This document shows positions 35,518 through 45,900 of a DNA stretch of 64,000 nucleotides, piece after piece. The position numbers were made by a program, and so were the translations under genes. This DNA comes from Rhexocercosporidium sp. MPI-PUGE-AT-0058 (taxonomy: Eukaryota > Ascomycota > Leotiomycetes > Helotiales). A model generated the notes under the pieces. The model ran no database searches. It worked only from the letters and a program-made list of their open reading frames with translations, and was not told the origin of the DNA. The DNA is taken from assembly GCA_020746875.1 (NCBI GenBank), contig JAGTJL010000012.1, forward strand, positions 2,170,001 to 2,234,000, read 5' to 3'. Each line of letters begins with the position of its first letter. Positions within the stretch are counted from its first letter, which is position 1.

Positions 35518-37322
35518 TTAACCATTAACTTTCAAATTTGAACGGATCTCTCTACCGGAGGCGTCAAACATCAGTGGTCTTGGGTTAATATCATCCAGGA
35601 TTGCGTCCTTCGTAAAGGCAAAGTTTCGCGATGTGACATATCCAATAAAGCAACAAGCTAGATCATCTGAAAGTAGATTCCAAATCGCGACCGGTAATGA
35701 CATCAGAACCAAAGTTGAGTAGCTCTTAAAACATCCTTCAACCTTCACATACTTAACAAAAGCAGGAATTCTTGCGAGCCAGCGGTTAAATTGCTCTAGA
35801 AGCAGAGTATCTTAGTCTTTTTCAAGGGCCACGGATAGCAAAACATGCGGATGTTTTAGATCCCCATTTGCTTGCGTACTTGTTAGTTCTGTTGCTTACT
35901 CCTCTTGGAAAGTGTCAAGCGATGCATCGCCTATAGAGGAATGAATTGGCGAAACTGTATTCAGGGTCGGGCTAATTAGGCCTATTCGGCATATCTCGAT
36001 ACTCTGAGGTCTAAGATCGGGGCTGGCAAAATAATACACAGGAGTCGTGTACCATTTAAGACGGGTACCTTCCCGCCCCTTCTCGGGCCGCTTTTTCTTT
36101 AGTTGACGGAGCATTTCTGAATGGAGAAGGCATACAGGAAAGAAAGGCTTTAATTTCTAATCTTTAAGTACTTCAACGAGTGTGTTTGTGAAGGAGTATT
36201 TCCCGGGAGGTGGAGCTATCCCATTGAATCCACAAGCTCCGATCGTCTCGATAGTTCTATTACCGGAGCTGTTGGCAGAACTGGCTGTAGCACAGCAATT
36301 AAATAGAAACAGCGTGTCGGACGATGGGTTCTCGAAAAGGCTTTGGATTAATGACCAGTCGACTGATGCACTCTTAGGATCTCGGGTATAGCTCCACACA
36401 GACTGTCGATTATCGTTAATCGTTCCGTGACCGGCGTAGTAAACAATGAAAAGATTGTCTCTTGCGTCAAACTCCTCGATGAAGTCGAGGGCCATTCCCA
36501 TCAGCTTTCGATGGGACTTGATGATCGGGATCTTCCATGTTTCGACTTGGAACCCATAACCGCGCTCGAAGACCTCGCATAAGCTATTCATTTCTGTCTC
36601 AAAAACAAGGCCTCCATTAGTATCATCTCCTTCCCATCGGATTAAACAAACCCGCACAGTTGCGTATCGCGAGCGGCCTCGGTTCGGGAAAGCGCTTTTG
36701 GCTGCTTAAACAAAGAACACGACGATCACTTTACTGTATGAGGGCCAATAGGAAGTGGGAATTAATTACCTCTTCTAGAGTTGCAGCAAACGCTGCAAGG
36801 TCTTTGATATGAAATGCGCTTCGGCTATCATCGTGGGTTGCTCGAGAGGGGGAATGTAACGGTGAGAAGGGCGTGTTTGTGGTCAATAACGTAAGCTTCA
36901 CAAATGGCCAGATGTAAGTTCTAGGAAATGATCATTGGCACGCTCACGAAGCTGCCCAGACCGGTACTGGACAGAATAGACCTCGATTCAGTGGCACTGC
37001 TTTGTCCACTTTCATGGTCACTTGCGTCTAGTGGGCTTGTAGCCGCCTCCAGACTCCCAGTACTTGCAAATCCCAGAAGTCCTTCGTTTCTAGCACGTTT
37101 AGGTTGGGGATCAAATCGGTCTAAGGAACGTCGCCGCTTAGCTGATTGATTCGTGCCTTGTGGGTTTATTTTTGAAAATTCGTCGTCTATGGGTATGCTT
37201 TGCGATGTTACTAACCGGTCTTCTGATCATGACGCAGGCGAATATACAAAAATTCACAACGAAACATCAATCATACGTGGTATATGGAGGCAGAAAGTAG
37301 TTGTAGTAGCAGGAGATTGCAT
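35518..37322 (-). pseudogene. Caspase-domain protein with three in-frame stops
   Basis: Exons 37322-37277, 37222-36948 and 36895-36770 splice in phase and encode a disordered basic N-region (SAKRRRSLDRFDPQPKRARN) leading into SAFHIKDLAAFAATLEE. The caspase-like domain follows from about 36710: YATVRVCLIRWEGDD, catalytic His in FIVYYAGHG, catalytic Cys in LFLFNCCATAS. The next part stays in one frame to 35518: MLRQLKKKRPEKGREGTRLKW and VEGCFKSYSTLVLMSLPVAI, seen at the C-end of this fungal family. Three stops interrupt that frame: TAG at 36159-36157, TAA at 35898-35896 and TAA near 35816. Each is one transition from Trp or Gln. The last splice (donor at 36769) does not restore frame with either nearby acceptor. 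Intact relatives are often linked to programmed cell death. Confidence 0.72.
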
Positions 37323-39567
37323 AGTCAGAGTTGGCAGTCAAGCAGAAATCAAAGAAGATGGATGCGGAGACAGCTGGGCAGGGCGTCGTGAAAATTTGAA
37401 ACTCAGCCACACAAGCAAACCATTGGCATATCGGTGAGTGCTTTTGGAATCGCGCTGAATATGACAAGGCTGCCCAATCAATTTGGAGATATGCATAACT
37501 GTCCGGCGGCATTCAAAATAGTCCAATAAAAGCCGTACGGCTCGAGCTGTCAAACTATTGGATATAAAAATAATTGCGTACAGATGCACTCTTACGAAAA
37601 CTATACCGTGATTTTATAGTTGACCGAGCCTTCAGTTCACGTTTCTCGGGTTTTAATTCGTCCGACTTTAGTTTGAGGTAAGGATTCTTATTTCGCTACC
37701 TTTACCCTTTTATTAGATCGGCATCGACCTAATCGGCACAGGGATTCGCGTTGCTATCACCTCGGATCAAAAGTAGACGCGTTAAACGTATAAGATAAGC
37801 TAAAGCATTCGTTTTCTAATATAAATTTTAAATTTATACTTTTCTAACTTTTTTTAAATCTTATTTAATTTATAATACTTATAAAATTACGCCCGGTTTT
37901 TAATTATTTTTACGGCTTTATATAATAGAATTCTTACGCTTTATCTTTAAGTTCGGAGTTCTTTTTTATACTTATTACAATTTTACTTTAGTCTAATCAT
38001 TATTAATAAACCAACTTCAGTGTAATTAGTTTATTTCCTTATATAACCTATTAGCGTGGATTTGCCGAGGGGGTCAAGTTAGTTTAATTAAGTTAGTCTA
38101 TTAAAGTCGTTACGATTCCCTGAGCCTCGTATTCTAACCGAGCGAGCTCGGCATCGCTCATAGCATTGCCTTGGCATGGCAACCATGGCGCTAAGCCTAA
38201 TCGGGAAAGGCTAGGGGGACCCTTTATGTATTTATACTAGAGCTCCCTTTTATAAAGAGCTCTCCTTTTCTCTTTGTCTTTTCTTTTTAATTTTAAGCGT
38301 AGCTTTAAGTCTAAATACAAAGCTATTTCTTATATTATATTAACCTTTAACTAGCCGTAACATAGAAAAGACTAATAATCCCTTCGCTATAAAGCGTTAT
38401 ATCTCACTAAGTTTTACGCGTTACGTCTCCCTGCCCTTATAATAAGTTAACGACAAACCTTAATCTTAATAAGTTCTAGTTAAATATAATCCTTAAGCTC
38501 TTATTAATAATAATTAATAAGTAATTAAGAGTTCTAGCCAGTTTTATTAGCGTGCTTCTAGAATTCCGTGGCGTAGGCTATTATATTATTGACTTACTTT
38601 AAGCTATATAAGTAAGTCTCTGTCGTCTTAATTTTATCGATATCGTTAAATATTCGCTAAATCTCCTTCTTAAATCCTCTTTAAGTTCTAAATATAATTT
38701 ACGTAGCGAATATAACTCCATAAATAACTTCGTATTTAAAGTAATCCTTAAGAAATAGCTCGATTTATCGCATGGCCTCGCTTCTAAGGTACGATACCGT
38801 CTAGAAGGCGTAGCTTTCGTCGATAAGGAACTTATCGTCGTTAAAATATTAATAAAGTTTTACTTAAAGAATAAAAATCTTTAAGTCCTTTTAGTTTTCT
38901 TAAAAGGTATTAAGAAGCTTAACCTTTAAAGTTTCCTTAAATTCATGCGTTAAATTATCTTAAATATTAAGCATTTTTTTATTCTCGCTTTCTTTATAAT
39001 TCTTCCCTTTAAAAATAAATGCGAATAATAAAAAAGTGCCGATGATACTGCCTTATGGGCTAAGTACTTGGCCTTTAATTAAGAGAGTTAATATAGTATA
39101 CGTAAGTCGGTACTTTTGACGAAAAAGTACTTAAAGTATTACAGTCCGTATATTTACTTAATATAAATATAATAAATTATATTAATTTCAATAATCGAGA
39201 AGTAAGTGTATTATATATAATAAAATAAATAATAATTAATATAATTAAAATACTATTTTTAATTAAGCACGAAGCTCTTATTTAATAATAAACGTACTAG
39301 TCTTTTATAAAACCTTTATATTATACGACCGCCAGGACCGTTAAATCTTATTGGTCTTAAACTTTTAAACCTTAGCGGTCTAGCGGTCTATTACGTAAAA
39401 AGGTCACGTAATCTAAAGGCCTATTTGCCTTCTAATCGTTTACTAATAATAATATTTATATAATATATGACTTATAAAATCCTAAGTATTAAAATCTTTT
39501 AAAAGAATGTTTTTAAAAGCGATACTCTCTTAATATATTCCTCTTAAAACCCTTACTCTCTTGAGCT
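37323..39567. other. AT-rich repeat-derived block
   Basis: Apart from about 37323-37620, sequence is RIP-like and AT-rich with no usable frame. A possible LTR lies at 38107-38362 (separate entry). Sequence after it reads in broken frames that could be a decayed gag region, but this cannot be shown. Confidence 0.45.
38107..38362 (+). repeat. Possible solo or partial LTR
   Basis: About 256 bp, bounded by short inverted ends (GTTACG at 38109-38114, CGTAACA at 38356-38362). It contains a TATA-like TTTATAAAGAGCTC at about 38251 followed by a CT-rich stretch, as in fungal retrotransposon LTR promoters. No second copy was found in the window, and the first bases deviate from the canonical TG start. 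Confidence 0.3.
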
Positions 39568-41661
39568 TATCCCCTTAAATGCTGCATCCACGTCAGCTTC
39601 AGTGTGTGGCGCTGTAGCCGCACGCTAAGTGGCCCCGCATTACGGGGCTGAAGGTGGCCCGTGCCGGATAAACAAAAATGTAAACAAAGCCTTAAATCCT
39701 CACCTAAACTGACTACTTTTTGCGTATTTCACGATATCCAACTATGCCGGAATCAACGATTCAAGATCCTACTGATGCAGGCACCCTCCGCCCTGCGGAA
39801 AAACCTCTCGAGAAGCTCGGAACGCATTTTATACTTATAGATTGTCCCCAATTCGATATGGAGCTTGACCTGCCCGATGAGGTCTCTCCTAATGATCCTA
39901 TTACCCTTTTCATACAGTATTATACGCCTGAAATGCTTGATCGGATAGTTAAAGCTACAAATACGTACGAAAAACAAAGCAAGGATTTACCGCACAGCCG
40001 TGCGGCCAAATAGTACTTCACTACTAAGAACGAATTATACCTTTACTTTGCTTTCTTGATTTATATGACTATTTACCTATTGAATAAGATCGAAGACTAT
40101 TAGAACACTAAAAGGATTACTCCATTCTACGATATTACAAGGTGCTTTTCAAGAGACAGGTTCATTGAGCTCCGCACAAGGTTCCGTATAGCACATCCGG
40201 ATATTGATAATAATTACCAAAAAGTAAATTAACTTTTGCATCCTTTTATAGATTTAGCTAATTTTTGATTTAAGTCGAACCTTTCAACTCGCACGTTCAA
40301 GAAACCAACACTCGTATATAGCGTCCTGGCAGAGATCTCGCAGTAGATGAAGCTATCAAGCGATACACCGGCCGGTCTCAAAACATTACTACAGTCCTAG
40401 GCAAGCCTATTCCGACGGGTCTAAAGATATGGATTATTGCACAACGCGGTTTCTTTCTTCGATGGGCATTCTATAAGCCAGGAAGAGGTGGAGGACCTGT
40501 CGGAGTACAAAAGATTAAGCAGATTAATAATACCTAGTCCGTGGTACCACACCTATTAAGCCTCCTCCCACCCGCCGGCTACCACGTCTACCTTAACAAC
40601 CTCTTTACCTCTGTCGATCTCTTTGAATATCTACGCAAACAAGGTCACGCGGCAACTAGTACAGCAAGAACCTCTTCAGGAATCGTCAAAGATTTAGTTA
40701 ATCTAAAAGCTAAGGACAAGAGGCCTAATGCTATACCGTGGGGGACTGTCCACGCCTTCCCTACGGAGTCAAATATGGTTAATCAGACAGGCTTTAAGGA
40801 CAGCGCTTTTGCCCTTGCAATGTCTATATATTGGGACGGTCAAAAGAAGGTTTTGCGGCTCAGGAAACGTCCTAAAAAGACAGCCCGAAATGCAGCAACT
40901 TCAAGGGTTCCCTTTAAAGACCAGCCTACTAAGCACCTTTGGATTCCTCAGCTCTACGACGCCTACAACCATAATATGGGTTATGTCGATATGGGAGATC
41001 AATTGCAAGGTCATAACGCCGGCTTGCGGCGTCTACGAAGAGGTACGGTGCAGGGGCTACATCAGTTCCTTCTCTTGGTGGTTTTGAGTAACTGTTACTT
41101 AATTGCACAATTCTGTGACGTTGAAGAGAGAACAGTTAATTTACGGAGTTAAGACGACTTCAGATTACAGCTTATTGACGCTCTTATAGTTATGGGTAAA
41201 GATGCCCCTGGCTCACTGGATACTACACAAGCCCCTCTAGTATCACGAAAACGCCGCCATTCAAGCATATCCCAGGACACTTACAAAATGCCCATTTACC
41301 GCCACGAATTCGTCAAGTTAGCTACGAGATCTGATTGTTAGACCTGCAAAGGTGGAAGGCTTTAGGAGGCGGCACCACGCAAAAGAATGGCTTTAGCAGA
41401 GAGATCTATTAATGCTGGCCGTAGTACTACTCGACACAGTACTATTTATGGCTGCAAGCAGTATCAGGTCAATCTTTGTAATAATAATCGTTGTTTTGAT
41501 TTGTATCATAGAAAATCATAGAAATTTGACATCCATAGCCTGATTTTTAGTAGGGGGTAAAGTTTAGTGATGCTCGCTTAATTTAGGCTTTCGGCACAGG
41601 CTCTACAGGGAGCTCCTATAGGCTGTTCAGCGACGTGTTTTGAATAGCATTTAAGGGGATA
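39568..41661 (+). mobile_element. Degenerate piggyBac-like element 2
   Basis: Perfect 16-bp inverted ends TATCCCCTTAAATGCT (39568-39583 and complement 41646-41661) enclose 2.09 kb. The transposase reads from ATG 39744 (MPESTIQDPTDAG) to 41152. A TAG at 40010 replaces an expected Trp, then come the RFIELRTRFRIAHPD segment, a probable intron around 40225-40300, and the first catalytic block DLAVDEAIKRYTGRSQ (intact Asp). The second catalytic block reads VYLNNLFTS, where active relatives have Asp before Asn (GAC to AAC). The C-terminal half (40541-41152) is open for 203 aa. It is the best preserved of three relatives here, but dead as it stands. Confidence 0.85.
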
Positions 41662-42700
41662 GTCCTAAGTATTACGCTGTCCCGGGGTCTAGTATTACGG
41701 GACGCGGGGCGTTCGTAATAGTAAGTGCCTCTTATATATTACTAGTAAGATTCTAAGGCATCGGAAAGCTCGATGCGTTGCATTTAAGGCTTAAGATAAT
41801 TAGCTCACAAAGAGAGAGGCAAGCGGTATAAGAGTATAAGATAATAAATGCAAGGATAAGCGATTCGAATTTAAACGAATAACACCGATATACTTATACA
41901 GCGTCCTTATTAAATAAGCTATACAGCGTTGGAGCGACGAATGGCGTCTGGCTTCCTTGGAAGTTGCCTGGCAAATGCGAGATAGCAGCTTCGATTTCGC
42001 TAACTGAATAAATCGTGGTTTAGCCTACTGAGTGGGCTGTGGAGAGTAGGGGCGGAGCAAGGCTTCTGGGCTCATTCGCAGCACACCGGGCGACTTATAT
42101 TACATGTGAATATAAATTTGATTAACACTCTCGTCGACTTGCTAAGATGCCGGTATCTTTGGAAATCTAGTGCTTTATTACTTTCGTCTTAGCACCTATA
42201 TTATTCTCGCTTTAAAGGTAGCCTTACAAACTAGGCCTAGGAATCGCTTAAATACACCTTTTATTCCAGTTTGCCCACGCTTGTTACTATTCGCAATTTA
42301 GGTATTAAAAAGGGCATAGCTCAAGTTATTAAAATAGAGGCTTATTCTGGCGTAAGCAGCCTAATTGTGACGCTGTCAGCCATTATATTATTCCATAAGC
42401 GTCTTCGCCAGACAGAACTAATATATACTAAGCTTATGGAATTGAAGGAAAAGGCGTATTATATTTAAGAGAGTCGATACTAATATAAGATATTAATAAG
42501 TTAAGAAAGAGTGGAATAATACTAAGGGAGACGAATATTTTAAGCATCAAAAACAGAGAGCCAATAGTGCCACGGGCAAAGCTATAGTCAGATTCTACTA
42601 AATGATATAAGAGATTAGGATGAGATGCAAACAAAGGCTGGCGCTTTCTCCCAAGTCAGTCGGCCCGAAGATGGTTTTAAAATCCTCGACTTTTGCATGG
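41662..42700. other. AT-rich flank between piggyBac-like element 2 and the NRPS gene
   Basis: Mostly RIP-like sequence. A plus frame at 42271-42468 (65 aa) is unconserved. A GC-rich patch near 41678-41712 contains repeated GGGACG/GTATTACGGG words. No gene was recognised. Confidence 0.4.
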
Positions 42701-42714
42701 CTCCTCATAGTTCA

Positions 42715-42862
42715 AAATGCAAATGCAAATGCAAATGCAAATCAAAAAACAAACTCAAAACCCAAAACCTAAAACCTAAAACTTAAAACCCAAAACCCAA
42801 AACCTAAAACCCAAAACCCAAAACCTAAAACCCAAAACCCAAAACCCAAAATCCAAAATGTA
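42715..42862. repeat. CAAATG hexamers followed by CCCAAAA/CCTAAAA heptamer array
   Basis: About five CAAATG hexamers (42717-42742) pass into more than a dozen variants of CCCAAAA and CCTAAAA (about 42757-42860), ending about 90 bp from the NRPS stop codon. The heptamer resembles telomere-type repeats of the TTTAGGG/TTTTGGG kind but is degenerate and lies inside a contig. A GCAGGCA microsatellite follows at 42904-42933. Confidence 0.75.
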
Positions 42863-42949
42863 AAATGCAAAATCCCAAATCCAAAAATAATAGACTTCCA
42901 GAAGCAGGCAGCAGGCAGCAGGCAGCAAGCAGGCTACCTTACCTTACTC

Positions 42950-45900
42950 TCATAAATCTCGATAAACAGCAGGAAGAACAGGCGCACTCTCGCGTTCCCT
43001 CTCCAGAAGATGTTGAACGGTGGTGGTCGTAGGCTGGTCGGCCAAGGCGCGCAAGACACCCACCAGCACGTCGGCCGTCTCCTCGACCAGTTCGGCGGGG
43101 ATGCGGTTGCGCAGGTAGCCTAGCGAGATGCTGACTGCGCTGTCACCATTACTATCGCCATTGCCATCATTGCTATTATTGACATCGCCATCGATATCGA
43201 CATCATCATCACCACTGATCGGTCGAGCGACAAGCGCCAGATCCGAAGGGATGAAATCCGGGACTTCGCAGGTCACGGTGCACGTGACGCCGGCGAAGTC
43301 GATGCGCGACGAGGCGGCGAATGGGCTGAGGTAGCCTGAGGCCACAAAATCCTTGGAGACGAGACCGTTGCTCGTAGCATCGTTTCCACCATCAACACCA
43401 CCATCAACACCATTTACATGATCATCACCATTTGCATGATCAACACCATCTCCATTTTTCTTTTCATCGCCACCACCACCACCATCCTCAGCAACCGCCT
43501 GCATCCCCGCAAAATCCTGCCATACCACCGTCGATCCCCAACGCACCCACGAACGACGTGCGCCCTCGACTTCTCCCCTTTCTTCTCCTTCTTCTCCTGC
43601 TTCTTCTCCTTCTTTCCTCTGCTTCTTCCTCTCCTCCTCCGGTCTCCACGTCCGCGGTGCGTACGACTCCACGATCTCGTCCAGCCCAGTGCTCTCAAAC
43701 GGCAGAGACCGCATGCCCTGCTCCGAGACCTCCACCAGCAACTCTCGCAGCGTCACGGCTCTCGTTTCTCTCCTGGTTCTCCCTGCGTCCTCTACGCTGC
43801 CATCACCATCATCATTGCCATGATCATGATCATCACCACCACCATCCAGCCGAACCCTCACCGGGATCGAGTTCACGCACGGCCCCAGTATGCTATCGGC
43901 ACCACCGCCCCCAACAGAGACCCCCCGCCGTCCAGCGACCGTATGGCCAAAGACAACGTCTGACTTGCGAGACACAATCGCCAGCGCCAGCGCCCACGCT
44001 GTCTTGAGGACGTCGTCGGGAGAGAACTTCCTCTTCCTAGTCCGCCCGCTGGAGGATTCCGCCACCTCTGCTGGGAGCAGCCCCGAGCTTGGAGGAGGCG
44101 GACTGTTAGAGCGGCACCGAGTCCACGTCGAGCTGGGGATCTTTCGTGTCGCGTAGGTTATTACATCGGCAGCGTCGTGATGATGGTGGTCTTTGCCTGG
44201 GCTCCCACTCTTACTCCCACCGTGACTCTTTGGCGCTCTGTGGTTGTTGGCCTGGGCCTTGGCCTGGTACTTGGCCTTGTCGACGCTCACCTGCGTCATG
44301 GGTGCGCCTTGCAGCAGTCGCGTCCAGTATTTCCGGAGCTCCATCGATGGGATCGAGTGGTGCGCGTAGATGTACGACGAGAACTGTGGAGCTGGGGGAA
44401 GTTGATGTTGATGTGGACGTGGAGTAACACCATTGCCATTTTCAGTAGTACTGCCGTTGCCATTGACAGTACTGCTGTTGTTATTGACAGTACTGCTGTT
44501 GTCATTCACAGTACTGCCGTTGCCGTTGCCATTAACCAAGGCTGTTGGAGGAGCACCAGCAGCAGCGTACAAGGCCGCCAGATCCTGAATGATAAACTGC
44601 CAACTGAATCCATCAAACTGCATGTGCGACAGTCGCAGGATGACGATTCTCGAATGGAAGACACCTTCCGCCTCGTGCGAGAGGAAGACGAAGCGCGGCA
44701 TCGGGCTGCCGATGATGTTCGACTCAGCCTCAGCCTTGTCGGCCGCAATGAGACGTTCGGCCGCGGCATCGAGATTCCCTCTCTCCTCTTCAAGCGGCTC
44801 GGCTGTAGAGAAGGCTTCGAAGCTTCCAGGGCGCAGTACAACCTGCAGAAGATCCATCTCGGACGGAATGAAGATGGTACGCAGAACAGAGTGCCGCTCG
44901 ACAAGTTGTGCCACCGCTTCTCGGAGCCGTGGTCCATCCATCCGCGCATTGCCAAATTCCAGATTATTGTAATACATTAGACCATTGGAGATATGAAAGA
45001 AGTCCTTCTGCATGTATGTGGCTGGCAATACATCCTCCACCGCCTCTCGCCCGAATGAGATTTGTGGAAGAACATGTATCTGCAGGAATTCCTCCACCGA
45101 GGCGTCGATCCCGGCGTCGTCGACCATGAGAGAAAATCCCAAGGCCTCATTTTCCTCTTCCCCTTTCAGAGCATTCGCCACTGCACAGCCAGCCAAGTCT
45201 TCCAACTTTGGAAATCGGAAGGTGTCGGCCATCGTGAGGGCGACGCCTCGTCTTCGCGCCTCAGTTACCAGCTTGATCGCCGCAACTGAATCACCGCCGA
45301 CCTCGAAGAAGCGGTCGTCGAGTCCGATGCTCGCTTTGTCGATCTTCAGAGCCGTGGCCCACAGCTCCTGCAGGAGCAGTTGGATTTTGGTGGTGGGCAA
45401 CCGCTTCTTCCTCGCTGCTTGGAAGCGCGCAATTTCTGCAGTCGTAAAGGAGGATCCCACCGCACGGAGCTCAGACCGATCGACTTCCCCGCCTGCGGTG
45501 CGTGGCATGGCGTTGACGTCAAAGTAGAGGGTTGGGATCATGTGGTCAGGAAGGCCGGTGGAGAGGAATTCCTCCATCCTCTCGAACTCCGAGCTCCACT
45601 GACCGACGATAGTCCCTTCCTGCCCCGCTGGATTTAGGCCTGGGCTCCAAAGAAACACTGCGAGATTGAGCATGTTGCCTCCTTCTTCTGCACCTTCAAT
45701 CCGAGGCGCTACCGCTTCTACCGCCACTTCAGCTCCGGTGGGAATAAACTCGAGCAGACGTCGTTCGATGTCCCCTCCGTCGACCCAACGACCTCTGATC
45801 AAGAATCTTGACTCTTTCCGTCCAGCATTTGTCAGGCTTCCATCCTGGTTGTAGGCAACCAAGCACCCACTTCTCAAGATCCTTCCCTTGGCTTCTTGTC

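Noticed and set aside
37267..37589. Overlapping minus frames as a separate small gene
   Set aside because: The only supportable coding here is the short first exon (37322-37277) that splices into the caspase-domain gene; the remainder is unconserved.
42757..42860. A true telomere
   Set aside because: The heptamers are degenerate, short, in the middle of the sequence and followed by a full gene; kept as an interstitial repeat.
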